Below the pieces are notes generated by a model. That model was given only the letters and a program-made list of their open reading frames with translations, was not told the origin of the DNA and searched no databases. From DASPTT01 sp035623275 (GTDB lineage Bacteria; Actinomycetota; Acidimicrobiia; Acidimicrobiales; UBA8190), in assembly GCA_035623275.1 (NCBI GenBank), contig DASPTT010000083.1:1-64000 (forward strand): a DNA stretch of 64,000 nt, in the 5' to 3' direction. The translations under genes were made by a program, and so were the position numbers. Below are positions 26,492-35,237 of this stretch, piece after piece. Position 1 is the stretch's first letter, and every line of letters starts with the position of its first letter.

Positions 26492-27436
26492 ATGGCCGAG
26501 AGCAACCAGGAGACCGGCGGGCACCCCGAGCAGGACACGGCGCCGGAAGGGTCCCGCGTCGTCGTGGGCGTGAGCACGTCCGAGTCCTCCCAGCAGGCCC
26601 TGGCCTGGGCTGCTCGGGAGGCGGCCCTGCGGGACGCCACCCTGCACGTGGTGTTCGCCTGGCAGTACCCCTTCGAGATGGCGGACGGCACCTACGTCCC
26701 GCCCATGCCCAACGACGAGCTCGAGCCCTGGGCCGAGAAGGTGGTCGACGAGGCTCTGGCCTCGCTCGGCGACGGCGCTCCTCGGTCGGTCCGGCGCGAC
26801 GTGCGCAGCGGGCCGGCCGCGGCGGTGCTCATGTCGGCGGCGCAGGGCGCGGACCTGCTCGTCGTCGGCACCAGCGGCCACGGCCGGGTCACGGGCCTGC
26901 TGCTCGGGTCGGTGAGCCAGTTCCTGGCCGTCCACGCACCATGCCCGGTGGTCATCGTCCACGGGCCGCGCCGCAACGTCGAGGCGGCACCGGCGGCCGC
27001 GCCGGCGACCGCGCACCCCGAGATCGGCGTGCTCGAGGAGATCGGCGAGGAGGAGTGCCTGGGGCTGCTGGCGGGCGCCGACGTGGGCCGGCTGGTGGTC
27101 GTCGAGCGGGGCCAACCGCTCGTCTTCCCGATGAATTACGTGCTCGACAACCGGACCATCGGCGTGCGCACGGACCCCGGCACCAAGCTCGACGCCGCCA
27201 CCTTGGGTCGCGTCGCCTTTGAGGTGGACCACATCGACCCGGCGACACACGAGGGCTGGAGCGTGCTCGTCCAGGGCGTGGGCCAGGACGTCACCGAAGG
27301 CCTCGACGCCTGGTCGGCGCGGGTGCGGGCGTCAGGGATCGAGCCGTGGGCGCAGGGCGAGAAGCAGCACTGGATCGCCGTGGCGCCGAGCTCCATCACC
27401 GGGCGCCGGATCCGCCGGCGCGCCGGCGGGGGCTGA
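26492..27436 (+). CDS. Universal stress protein fused to PPOX-class flavin-binding domain
   Basis: The 314-residue protein joins two domains. Residues about 22-150 are a universal stress protein domain, with the ATP-binding signature GTSGHGRVTG-x8-S toward its end. Residues about 172-300 are a split-barrel pyridoxamine-phosphate-oxidase-like domain (GRLVVVERGQPLVFPMNYVLD), a fold that binds FMN, haem or F420. An Ala/Pro linker joins them. I infer a stress-responsive cofactor-binding sensor or reductase; the real cofactor is unknown. An AGGAAAGGG site precedes the ATG. A hairpin terminator follows. Confidence 0.83.
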   Translation: MAESNQETGGHPEQDTAPEGSRVVVGVSTSESSQQALAWAAREAALRDATLHVVFAWQYPFEMADGTYVPPMPNDELEPWAEKVVDEALASLGDGAPRSVRRDVRSGPAAAVLMSAAQGADLLVVGTSGHGRVTGLLLGSVSQFLAVHAPCPVVIVHGPRRNVEAAPAAAPATAHPEIGVLEEIGEEECLGLLAGADVGRLVVVERGQPLVFPMNYVLDNRTIGVRTDPGTKLDAATLGRVAFEVDHIDPATHEGWSVLVQGVGQDVTEGLDAWSARVRASGIEPWAQGEKQHWIAVAPSSITGRRIRRRAGGG

Positions 27437-27437
27437 C

Positions 27438-27461
27438 GCGTCCCCCGGGGTGCGGGGACGC
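27438..27461. terminator. Hairpin between convergent genes
   Basis: A perfect 8-bp stem (GCGTCCCC / GGGGACGC) with an 8-base loop starts two bases after the stop of the USP-PPOX gene and lies ten bases before the stop of the convergent MEDS gene. It may terminate both. Confidence 0.55.
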
Positions 27462-27471
27462 CGGGCGATCC

Positions 27472-28248
27472 CTACCTCGTGGGGCACGACGAGGCGACGA
27501 GCGACCCGCGCAGCGCCACGTTGACCCCGAGCTCGGAGAGCAGCGCCAGCCGGACGTTCACGCCCTCGCCCCGCAGGGTGGCACGCGTCAGGTCCACGAC
27601 CACGGCCGTGCCCCTCGGCAAGGTCGACAGGGCGAGCTCCAGGTGGTCGACGGCGAACTCGTCGACCTCTCCCTCGATGCTGAGGCTGCCGTCCGCCACG
27701 TAGAGGCGGAACTGCGGGAGCGGGTCGCTCGAGCTCGTCAACGGGTGCAGCGTGGCCAGGTGCCGCAGCGTGTCGATCTTGACCTTGTCGCGGTTGAAGG
27801 CACAGAGCCCGGTCACGTGGTTCTCGGCCATGAAGCGGTCGGCGACCAGCTCCCAGCGGATCCAGGCGGCGAGCCGCTCGGGGTCCGTGACCAGGGTGGA
27901 GTTGTCGGCGGCGACGCGGATGCCCGAGTACCCGTCGGCCAGCGCCTCGGCCATGGCCCCGGCGAAGGTGGCCCGCTGGGTGGGGGCGTCGACGACGCCC
28001 GAGGCGCCGTAGACCTCGGAGATGCTCGCCACCTGGAGCACGGCCGGATCGAGGTGCTCGGTCATGGCGGCGTAGACGTCGAGCTCGGGGTTCTCCGCCA
28101 CGAACATGAGCCGCTCCCCGAGGGCCGCCCCCTCGCCGAGGAACGGCGCGGCCAGGGAGGCGAACTCGTCGGGCCCGGAGAAGACCCAGCCGATGTGGTC
28201 GTGCGGCCGCATGCGGATGATCTCGAACCGCGTGCCGTGGTTGCGCAT
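27472..28248 (-). CDS. MEDS sensory domain protein with STAS-like C-terminus
   Basis: The 258-residue protein begins with a MEDS (DcmR sensory) domain: HIGWVFSGPDEFASLAAPFLGEG and GLCAFNRDK match that family, which is related to KaiC-like sensors. After about residue 165 a STAS-like fold follows (GEVDEFAVDHLELAL, TAVVVDLTRATL). This combination is found in putative anti-sigma-factor antagonists. The Ser normally phosphorylated in STAS proteins is not obvious; TRATL may supply it. The ATG at 28248 is chosen; the frame remains open upstream. Its neighbours give no clear partner kinase. Confidence 0.78.
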   Translation of the reverse strand: MRNHGTRFEIIRMRPHDHIGWVFSGPDEFASLAAPFLGEGAALGERLMFVAENPELDVYAAMTEHLDPAVLQVASISEVYGASGVVDAPTQRATFAGAMAEALADGYSGIRVAADNSTLVTDPERLAAWIRWELVADRFMAENHVTGLCAFNRDKVKIDTLRHLATLHPLTSSSDPLPQFRLYVADGSLSIEGEVDEFAVDHLELALSTLPRGTAVVVDLTRATLRGEGVNVRLALLSELGVNVALRGSLVASSCPTR

Positions 28249-28413
28249 GGCGTGGTGCTCCCGTCGTGCCCGTCGTGCCTGTCGCCGTTTCGAGCGTAGG
28301 CGAGCCGGAGGCCCGTCGGCCCGCTCGATTTCCGCCGGCACCCGTTGCACGCGCCACGTTTGGCGGCACCCAGCGCCCACGCGACGCAGGTCAGACCCTC
28401 CGGAGCCCCGGGC

Positions 28414-29268
28414 TCAAGGGGAGCGCTCGGCGGCGCGCACGGCGTTTCGCAGCAGCATGGCCCGCGTCATCGGCCCCACGCCCCCGATGCGGGGTGTGAT
28501 CCACCCCGCCACCTCCGCCACGGCCTCGTCGACGTCGGAGAGGAGCTTGCGGCCCTCCCACGACGTGCCCGCGCCCACCACCGCCGCGCCCGGCTTGACC
28601 ATGTCCCGGGTCACGAGCCCCGGCGACCCGGCCGCGGCCACCACGATGTCCGCGCGCCGTACGTGGTCGGCCAGGTCGGGCACGCCGGTGTGCACCACGG
28701 TGACCGCGGCGTTGCATCCCGGTCGCTTGAGCGCCAGCAGCAGGGCGAGGGGCCGGCCGATGGTCAGGCCCCGCCCCACGATGACCACGTGGCGACCTTC
28801 CACCGGGACGTCGTAGGCGTGGAGGAGCTCGACGATGCCCGCCGGGGTGCAGGGCAGGGGGCCGGGCGCCCCCATCACGAGGCGGCCCAGGTTGACCGGG
28901 TGCAGGCCGTCGACGTCCTTGGCCGGGTCCACGGCCAGCAACGCCGCCTCCTCGTCGAGGCCGGCCGGCAGCGGCAGCTGCACGAGGTACGCGTGGACCG
29001 CTGGGTCCGCGTTGAACCGGGTGATCACCGCGTCGAGCTCGGCCTGCGACGCGTCGGCGGGAAGGTGCTCCCCCACCGAGGCGATGCCGACCTCGGCGCA
29101 GTCCTCGTGCTTCATGGCGACGTAGCGGGCGCTGGCCGCGTCGTGGCCCACCAGGATCGTGCCCAGGCCCGGCGCGATCCCCTCGGCACGCAGGCGCGCC
29201 ACGCGATCGGCGAGCTCGGCGCGCACGCGCGCCGCGAGAGACTCCCCGTCGAGGAGCGTGGCCGTCAA
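28414..29268 (-). CDS. folD: Methylenetetrahydrofolate dehydrogenase/cyclohydrolase
   Basis: The 284-residue bifunctional enzyme interconverts methylene-, methenyl- and 10-formyl-THF. Family motifs are YVAMKHEDCAEVGI (with the catalytic Lys), VQLPLP, KDVDGLHPVN and VVIVGRGLTIGRPLA. The best start is a TTG at 29268, which overlaps the purH stop (TTGA), suggesting coupled translation; no ATG or GTG fits the N-terminus. It supplies the 10-formyl-THF used by PurN and PurH, encoded just upstream. RGLTIG replaces the common RS-x-x-VG. Confidence 0.93.
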   Translation of the reverse strand: MTATLLDGESLAARVRAELADRVARLRAEGIAPGLGTILVGHDAASARYVAMKHEDCAEVGIASVGEHLPADASQAELDAVITRFNADPAVHAYLVQLPLPAGLDEEAALLAVDPAKDVDGLHPVNLGRLVMGAPGPLPCTPAGIVELLHAYDVPVEGRHVVIVGRGLTIGRPLALLLALKRPGCNAAVTVVHTGVPDLADHVRRADIVVAAAGSPGLVTRDMVKPGAAVVGAGTSWEGRKLLSDVDEAVAEVAGWITPRIGGVGPMTRAMLLRNAVRAAERSP

Positions 29269-30785
29269 TGCCGGAAGTGCCGCTCGCCGGTGAGGACGAT
29301 GGCCACGCCGCGCTCGTCGGCCGCCGCCACCACCTCGGCGTCGCGCATCGACCCGCCGGGCTGGACCACCGCGGTGATGCCGGCGTCGGCGAGCACGTCG
29401 AGCCCGTCGCGGAAGGGAAAGAAGGCGTCGCTGGCGGCCACGCCGCCCGCGGCCCGGCCGGCGGCCTTGCGCACGGCGATCTCGGCCGCCTCGACCCGGC
29501 TCTGCTGGCCGGCCCCCACCCCGAAGGCCTGGCCGTCGTGGACCACCACGATGGCGTTGGACGACGTCCGGGCGCAGAGCACCCAGGCGAGCTCGAGGTC
29601 GCGCCACTGCGCCTCGGTCGGCGCCAGCGCGCCGGCCACCTTCCACTCGGCGCGCTCTGCGCCGACGCGGTCGGGCTCCTGGACGAGCACGCTCCCTCCG
29701 AGGCTCCGGATCTCCAATGCGCTGGACGTGTACGGCGGCGCCTCGAGCAGGCGCGTCGCCTTGCGGCGGGCGATCAGCGTGTCGATCGCCCCCGCGTCCC
29801 AGCCCGACGCCACGACGACGTCGGACTGGGGCCCCTCGGCCACCGCCGCGGCCACGGCCTCGGTGCAGCGGCCGTTCAGGGCCACCACGCCCCCGAAGGC
29901 GGAGACCGGGTCGCAGGCCAAGGCGGCACGATAGGCGTCGGTCAGGTTGCCGGCGAGCGCGGCGCCGCACGGGTTCGCATGCTTGATGATTGCGACCGCG
30001 GCCTCGCCGCCGCGCGCCATCTCCGCGACGAGCCGCCAGGCCGCGTCGGTGTCGAAGAGGTTCAGGTAGCTGAGCGCGCTGCCACCGTGCTGGACGACGC
30101 CGTCCCACCACGTGGGCGCGCCCGGCACCCGGTAGCGCGCCCCCTGCTGGTGGGGGTTCTCGCCGTAGCGGAGCTCCTGGGCGCGCTCGAGCGTGAGATG
30201 GAGCGTCGGCGGGGCCTGCACCACGGCGCCGCCGGCGCCGCCCTGGTCGAACCAGGCCACGATGGCCGCGTCGTACGCGGCGGTGTGCGCGAAGGCGGCA
30301 CGGGCAAGGCGCCGGCGCGTGTCGTCGCCGAGCGAGCCCCGGGTACGCAGCTCGTCGAGGACGGGGCCGTAGTCGGCGGGGTCGACGACGACGCCGACAT
30401 GGGCGTGGTTCTTGGCCGCGGCGCGCACCATCGTCGGTCCCCCCACGTCGATGAGCTCGACGGAGGGGTCCGACGAGAAGGGATAGAGGTTGCACACGAC
30501 GAGGTCGATCGGGCCGATGCCCTGGGCTTCGAGATCCGCGAGGTGCTCGGGCTTGGAGCGGTCGGCCAGGATCCCACCGTGGATCGCCGGGTGAAGGGTC
30601 TTGACCCGGCCCCCGAGCATCTCCGGCGCGCCGGTGACCCGGGCCACCTCCAGGTGGTCGACGCCCGCCTCGGCCAGGGCGCGCGAGGTGCCGCCGCTGG
30701 AGACCAGCTCCCAGCCGAGGTCGACGAGTCCCCTGGCCAGGTCCTCGAGCCCGGTCTTGTCGTAGACGGACAGCAGCGCCCGCAT
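29265..30785 (-). CDS. purH: Bifunctional AICAR transformylase/IMP cyclohydrolase
   Basis: The protein of about 506 residues does the last two steps of IMP synthesis. The N-terminal cyclohydrolase domain has ALLSVYDKTGLEDLA, SSGGTSRAL and RVKTLHPAIHGGIL; the C-terminal transformylase has YGENPHQQ and IIKHANPCGAA (the Lys and His active-site signature). Two adjacent ATGs (30788 and 30785) are possible; the second is better spaced from AAGGAG, and its A is shared with the purN stop (TGATG). The genes purN-purH-folD form one unit. Confidence 0.95.
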   Translation of the reverse strand: MRALLSVYDKTGLEDLARGLVDLGWELVSSGGTSRALAEAGVDHLEVARVTGAPEMLGGRVKTLHPAIHGGILADRSKPEHLADLEAQGIGPIDLVVCNLYPFSSDPSVELIDVGGPTMVRAAAKNHAHVGVVVDPADYGPVLDELRTRGSLGDDTRRRLARAAFAHTAAYDAAIVAWFDQGGAGGAVVQAPPTLHLTLERAQELRYGENPHQQGARYRVPGAPTWWDGVVQHGGSALSYLNLFDTDAAWRLVAEMARGGEAAVAIIKHANPCGAALAGNLTDAYRAALACDPVSAFGGVVALNGRCTEAVAAAVAEGPQSDVVVASGWDAGAIDTLIARRKATRLLEAPPYTSSALEIRSLGGSVLVQEPDRVGAERAEWKVAGALAPTEAQWRDLELAWVLCARTSSNAIVVVHDGQAFGVGAGQQSRVEAAEIAVRKAAGRAAGGVAASDAFFPFRDGLDVLADAGITAVVQPGGSMRDAEVVAAADERGVAIVLTGERHFRH

Positions 30786-31420
30786 CATTCTCCTTCACCC
30801 GCGCGCCGGCTCCGGGCGGCGGGGGCGGGCCCGCCCGTGGCGATGGCGCCGGTCTCCTCGATCTGCGCGATCACGCGCCGGATGGTCTCGGGGTACAGCC
30901 GGCGCTCCACCGCCTTGATGCGCTCGTGCAGCCGCTCCTCGGTGTCGCCCGCCTCGATCCGGACCTCGGCCTGGGCCAGGATCGGGCCGGCGTCCATGTC
31001 GAGGGTGGCCAGGTGCACGGTGCACCCGGTGACGGCCACGCCGGCGGCCAGCGCGTCACGCACCGCGTGCCACCCAGGAAAGGCGGGCAGCAGCGCCGGG
31101 TGAGTGTTGAGGATCCGCCCGCCGAAGGCGTCGTGCACCGGCTGGCCCAGCACCGTCCCGAACCCGGCCATGGCCACCAGGTCGACCTGGTGGTCCTGGA
31201 GCACGTCGACGATCCGCTTGGTGAACCCGATCCGGTCGAACCCCTCGCCGAAGCCGCCGAAATCCCGGCGGTCGACCAGCGCCGCGTCGATCCCGGCACC
31301 GGCGGCGACGTCGAGGCCCCGGCAGGGACGGTCGGCCACGACGAGGACGACGGGCAGCGCCGCGTCGAGCAGGGCGTCGAGGATCGTCCCGGCACCGGAG
31401 ACGAGGACCGCGACGCGCAC
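30785..31420 (-). CDS. purN: Phosphoribosylglycinamide formyltransferase
   Basis: The 211-residue enzyme formylates GAR with 10-formyl-THF. The formyl-transfer site ILNTHPALLPAFPG (with Asn and His) and the later LDMDAGPILAQ (Asp) are intact. The N-terminal phosphate loop reads SGAGTILDAL, where the usual form is SGxGTNLQAL, so the Asn that contacts GAR phosphate is Ile. The C-terminus has an Ala/Arg tail. The start is GTG at 31420. It overlaps purH. Confidence 0.92.
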   Translation of the reverse strand: MRVAVLVSGAGTILDALLDAALPVVLVVADRPCRGLDVAAGAGIDAALVDRRDFGGFGEGFDRIGFTKRIVDVLQDHQVDLVAMAGFGTVLGQPVHDAFGGRILNTHPALLPAFPGWHAVRDALAAGVAVTGCTVHLATLDMDAGPILAQAEVRIEAGDTEERLHERIKAVERRLYPETIRRVIAQIEETGAIATGGPAPAARSRRAGEGE

Positions 31421-31493
31421 GAAGGCAGGCTAGCAGCGCCCCCGCGGCGGGCCGGGCGCCCGCCGAAGGCGTCGCGCGCCACCGCGCCTCCCG

Positions 31494-32381
31494 TCACGCC
31501 AGGTTCTTCACCACCTCGACCATGCGCTCGCCGGCCTCGGTCGGGTTCTTGGCGACGGTCACGCCCGCTGCCGAGAGCGCCTCCATCTTCGCCTGCGCCG
31601 TCCCCGACGTGCCCGAGATGATGGCGCCGGCGTGCCCCATCTTGCGCCCCGGCGGCGCGGTCACCCCAGCGATGTAGGCGACGACCGGCTTGGTCATCTC
31701 CGCGGCGATGAACTCGGCCGCCCGCTCCTCCTCGGACCCGCCGATCTCGCCGATCATCATGACCGCCTTGGTGTCGGGGTCGCGCTCGAACTCGGCGAGG
31801 CAGTCGATGAAGTTCGTGCCCGGCACGGGGTCGCCGCCGATGCCCACGCACGTCGTCTGCCCCACGCCCTGCTGCGAAAGCTCGTGCAGTGCCTGGTAGG
31901 TGAGCGTGCCCGAGCGGCTCACGATGCCCACGGGGCCGCCGGGCAGGGCGATGTCACCCGAGGTGATGCCGATGTTGCATTTCCCCGGCGAGATCACCCC
32001 CGGGCAGTTGGGCCCCAGCAGGCGAGCGTCGGGATAGTCGCGCCGCAGCGTGTTGTAGAAGAGCGCCTCGTCCTGCGCGGGGATGCCCTCGGTGATGCAC
32101 ACGATGAACCGGATGCCGGCCTCGGCGGCCTCGATGATGGCCTTGGGCGCCCCCTTGGGCGGGACCACGACGAACGACGCGTCCGCCCCGGTGGCCGCGA
32201 CGGCCTCGGCGACCGAATCGTAGACCGGGACGCCGTCCACGTCGGTGCCGCCCTTGCCCGGTGTGACGCCGGCGACCACCTGGGTCCCGTAGTCGCGGTT
32301 GCGCAACCCGTGGAAGCGCCCCTGGCCGCCGGTCAGGCCCTGGACGACGACCTTGGTGTTCTCGTCGACGAAGATGCTCAC
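31494..32381 (-). CDS. sucD: Succinate-CoA ligase alpha subunit
   Basis: The 295-residue subunit binds CoA and carries the phosphorylated His in GHAGAIISG (about residue 250). Other motifs are VQGLTGGQGRFH and LLGPNCPGVISPGKCNIG. With SucC it makes ATP or GTP from succinyl-CoA. The GTG at 32381 overlaps the sucC TGA (GTGA), so production is coupled. Downstream is a gap before purN. The N-terminus matches the usual SucD start. Confidence 0.95.
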   Translation of the reverse strand: MSIFVDENTKVVVQGLTGGQGRFHGLRNRDYGTQVVAGVTPGKGGTDVDGVPVYDSVAEAVAATGADASFVVVPPKGAPKAIIEAAEAGIRFIVCITEGIPAQDEALFYNTLRRDYPDARLLGPNCPGVISPGKCNIGITSGDIALPGGPVGIVSRSGTLTYQALHELSQQGVGQTTCVGIGGDPVPGTNFIDCLAEFERDPDTKAVMMIGEIGGSEEERAAEFIAAEMTKPVVAYIAGVTAPPGRKMGHAGAIISGTSGTAQAKMEALSAAGVTVAKNPTEAGERMVEVVKNLA

Positions 32382-33526
32382 TTGTTCCCTCCTGCCAGCG
32401 CCACGGCCCGCGCGGCGGCACCGAGCATCGTGTCCTCTACGATCAACCGCTCCGAGACGTGCTCGGTGAGGATCGCCCGTCCGGCCTCCGCGTTGGTGCC
32501 GTCGAGGCGCAACACGATCGGCGAGCGCAGGTCCACGCGCTCGAGGGCCTCGACGATGCCCTTGGCCACCTCGTCGCACCGGGTGATCCCGCCGAACACG
32601 TTGACCAGGATGGCCTTCACCTCCTTGTCCGTGTTGATCACCTCGAGCGCCGCAGCCATCACGTCGGCGTTGGCACCGCCCCCGATGTCGAGGAAGTTGG
32701 CCGCCGCGCCCCCGGCCTGGTTGACCACGTCCAGCGTGCTCATGGCCAGCCCGGCCCCGTTGGCGATGATCCCGACCGAGCCCGAGAGCCCGATGTAATT
32801 GAGGCCGCGCTCCTTGGCCAGCCGCTCCCGCTCGTCGGAGGTCTCCGTACCGGCGTACTCCTCCCACTCGGGGTGGCGGAACGCGGCGTTGTCGTCGAGC
32901 GTGACCTTGGCGTCGAGCGCGTGGACGCGCCCGTCGGTGGTGAGGATGAGCGGGTTGATCTCCGCCAGGTCGCAGTCGCCCTCGGTGTAGCAGCGGTACA
33001 GCGCGACGAGCAGCTCGGCCGCCTGGCGCCGCGCCGCCTCGTCGAGCCCGGCCCGCTCGACGATGGCGGCCGCCGTCTCGAGGGTCAGCCCGTCGACCGG
33101 GTCCACATGGGCCCGGACGATCGCCTCGGGCTCCGTGGCGGCCACCTCCTCGATGTCGACCCCGCCGCGGGCCGACACCATGCACAGGTGCAGCTTGGCC
33201 GGCCGGTCGAGGGTGAAGCTGGCGTAGTACTCGCGTTCGATGTCCGACGAGCGCTCGATCCACAGCCGCCGGACGACGTGCCCCTTGATGTCGAGGCCGA
33301 GGATGGACGCCGCCGCGGCGCGCACCTCGTCCTCGTCGGCCGCCAGCTTGATGCCGCCGGCCTTGCCGCGCCCGCCGACCTTCACCTGGGCCTTGACTAC
33401 GACGGGGAAGCCGATGGCCGTCGCCTGGGCCACGGCGTCGTCCACCGTGTCGGCCACGGCGCCGGGCGACGTCGGGATGCCGAAGCGGGCGAAGTACTGC
33501 TTGCCCTGGTACTCGTAGAGATCCAC
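32378..33526 (-). CDS. sucC: Succinate-CoA ligase beta subunit
   Basis: The 382-residue ATP-grasp subunit begins MDLYEYQGKQYFARFGIP and has VKAQVKVGGRGKAGG (nucleotide-binding), CDLAEINPLI and VNVFGGITRCDEVAKG. It binds nucleotide and transfers phosphate to the SucD His. The start is GTG at 33526 with AGGAG about nine bases upstream. A short tandem repeat and an 8-bp hairpin lie between it and the upstream B12-binding gene. Confidence 0.95.
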   Translation of the reverse strand: MDLYEYQGKQYFARFGIPTSPGAVADTVDDAVAQATAIGFPVVVKAQVKVGGRGKAGGIKLAADEDEVRAAAASILGLDIKGHVVRRLWIERSSDIEREYYASFTLDRPAKLHLCMVSARGGVDIEEVAATEPEAIVRAHVDPVDGLTLETAAAIVERAGLDEAARRQAAELLVALYRCYTEGDCDLAEINPLILTTDGRVHALDAKVTLDDNAAFRHPEWEEYAGTETSDERERLAKERGLNYIGLSGSVGIIANGAGLAMSTLDVVNQAGGAAANFLDIGGGANADVMAAALEVINTDKEVKAILVNVFGGITRCDEVAKGIVEALERVDLRSPIVLRLDGTNAEAGRAILTEHVSERLIVEDTMLGAAARAVALAGGNK

Positions 33527-33540
33527 CGGTCCTGCTCCTC

Positions 33541-33586
33541 GTTCGTACGTGGGTTCGTTCGGGGTTCGTTCGGGGTTCGTGCGGGG
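33541..33586. repeat. 11-12-bp tandem repeat, four units
   Basis: Units GTTCGTACGTGG, GTTCGTTCGGG (twice, at 33553 and 33564) and GTTCGTGCGGGG lie in a row, in the sucC leader. Confidence 0.85.
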
Positions 33587-33619
33587 GTTCGGTCTTGCGT
33601 TCGCTCGTGGGTGGGTCGG

Positions 33620-33638
33620 CGCGTCGGTGGCCGACGCG
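33620..33638 (-). terminator. Hairpin downstream of B12-binding gene
   Basis: A perfect 8-bp inverted repeat (CGCGTCGG / CCGACGCG) with a 3-base loop lies 36 bases past the stop of the B12-binding gene and before sucC. There is no T-tract; it may separate the two transcripts. Confidence 0.45.
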
Positions 33639-33674
33639 TGGTCGTGGCGCGTCGGGGTCCGACTCGGCCGTGGC

Positions 33675-34094
33675 TCAGCTCCCGGCCGTCGCCTCCTCCC
33701 GGGCGTCGAGCGCGTCGGCCAGCCATTGGGCGATGTCGGGCAGCGGCGCGCCAGGCGTGAAGACCTCGTCGACGCCCATCTCCTTGAGCACGGCGATGTC
33801 GGGGTCGGGGATGATGCCACCCACCATCACCACGACGTCGTCGAGACCTCGCTCCCGCAGCCCCTGGATGACGCGGGGAACGAGTGTGAGGTGGGCGCCC
33901 GAGAGCAGCGACATCCCCAGCGCGTCCGCGTCCTCCTGGACGACTGCCTGGACCACCTGCTCGGGCGTCTGGTGCAGGCCGGTGTAGATCACTTCGAAGC
34001 CGGCGTCGCGCAGCGCCCGGGCGATCACCTTGGCACCCCGATCATGACCGTCGAGCCCGGGTTTCGCCACCACGACGCGATAAGGGCGCTTCAT
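33675..34094 (-). CDS. Stand-alone cobalamin-binding domain protein (acyl-CoA mutase small subunit type)
   Basis: The 139-residue protein is a complete B12-binding domain: the DxHxxG motif (D15, H17, G20; the His ligates cobalt), the SLLSGAH segment, and GG in VMVGGIIPD. It matches the C-terminal domain of methylmalonyl-CoA mutase and the small subunits of isobutyryl- or hydroxyisobutyryl-CoA mutases. No catalytic large subunit is in the window. Its neighbour sucCD, which uses succinyl-CoA, fits a methylmalonyl-CoA role but does not prove it. The ATG is at 34094. Confidence 0.87.
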   Translation of the reverse strand: MKRPYRVVVAKPGLDGHDRGAKVIARALRDAGFEVIYTGLHQTPEQVVQAVVQEDADALGMSLLSGAHLTLVPRVIQGLRERGLDDVVVMVGGIIPDPDIAVLKEMGVDEVFTPGAPLPDIAQWLADALDAREEATAGS

Positions 34095-34283
34095 CGAGCA
34101 CCGAGTGTAGGCAGGTGACCTGTTCGCGGCGCCAAACGAGCCGGGCCGCCGACCGTCCCCCTGGGCAGCGGGCCAGCCGGGCGGGCCAGCCGGGCGGGCC
34201 AGAAGGGGGGTGCATGGTAGCGTCGGACGGGTCAGCCGGCGCTGCCCGAGCCTCCACCGGCCCCGCCGACTGCTGCGATCCCC

Positions 34284-35237
34284 ATGGTGAACGCCGCCAC
34301 CAAGCACGAGGGCCCGTCCGGGTCACCCACCGCACCTGCCCCCACGGCGGTGTCGACCGGTGCCGTCGTCCGGGGCATGGTGCGCATCGCCCGTCCCCGG
34401 CAGTGGATCAAGAACCTGCTGGTGTTCGCGGCGCCGGGGGCGGCCGGGGTGCTTACGCACCGCCACGCCGCCCTGCTCGCGATCGGGGCCTTCGGGATCT
34501 TCTGCCTCGCCGCGTCGGGCACCTACTTCCTCAACGACACCTTCGACGCCGACGCGGATCGCAGCCACCCGACCAAGCGCCTCCGCCCGGTGGCCGCAGG
34601 CATCGTGTCCGTCCCCCTGGCCCTGGGCACGGGCGCGGTCCTGCTCGCCCTGGCCATTGGTCTCGCCTGGTGGATGGCGGGATGGCAGCTGGCGCTGGTG
34701 ATCGGCATCTACGCCGGGGTGGCGACCTCCTACTCCATCCGCCTCAAGCACGTGCCCGTCATCGACCTGGTGTGCGTGTCGGCCGGCTTCGTCCTTCGCG
34801 CCATCGCCGGCGGTGTGGCCACGGGCGTGGCCCTGTCGGACTGGTTCATCATCGTGGCCTGCTTCGGGTCCCTGCTCGTCGTCACCGGCAAGCGCAGTGC
34901 CGAGCAGCAGGAGCACGGGCTGGGGGCGCACCGCCCGATCCTCGAGGAGTATCCGCCCACCTTCCTGCGCTCGGTGCGGCTCCTCTCCGCCGCCGTCACC
35001 GTCACCGCCTACTGCCTGTGGGCGTTCGAGCGCTCGGCCCAGGCCCCGGGGCATCACCACCACCCGATCTGGTTCCAGCTGTCGATCATCCCCGTGGTCA
35101 TCGCGCTGCTCCACCTGGAGCTTCGCTTCGAGCGGGGGCAGGGGGCCGCACCCGAGGAGCTGGCCATGGGCGACCACATGCTCCAGGTCCTCGGGCTGGC
35201 ATGGGCCGTCCTCTTCGCCGTGGGCGTCTACGCGTGA
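34284..35237 (+). CDS. Decaprenyl-phosphate phosphoribosyltransferase (UbiA family)
   Basis: The 317-residue membrane protein of the UbiA prenyltransferase fold has RPRQWIKNLLVFAAP, the Asp-rich NDTFDADADRSHPTKRLRP (Mg and prenyl diphosphate site) and YSIRLKHVPVIDL. Eight or nine membrane segments are likely. It would transfer phosphoribose from PRPP to decaprenyl phosphate, the first step toward decaprenyl-phosphoryl-arabinose. A Pro/Thr-rich N-terminus precedes the fold. It overlaps dprE1 (GTGA) in a three-gene unit. Confidence 0.9.
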   Translation: MVNAATKHEGPSGSPTAPAPTAVSTGAVVRGMVRIARPRQWIKNLLVFAAPGAAGVLTHRHAALLAIGAFGIFCLAASGTYFLNDTFDADADRSHPTKRLRPVAAGIVSVPLALGTGAVLLALAIGLAWWMAGWQLALVIGIYAGVATSYSIRLKHVPVIDLVCVSAGFVLRAIAGGVATGVALSDWFIIVACFGSLLVVTGKRSAEQQEHGLGAHRPILEEYPPTFLRSVRLLSAAVTVTAYCLWAFERSAQAPGHHHHPIWFQLSIIPVVIALLHLELRFERGQGAAPEELAMGDHMLQVLGLAWAVLFAVGVYA

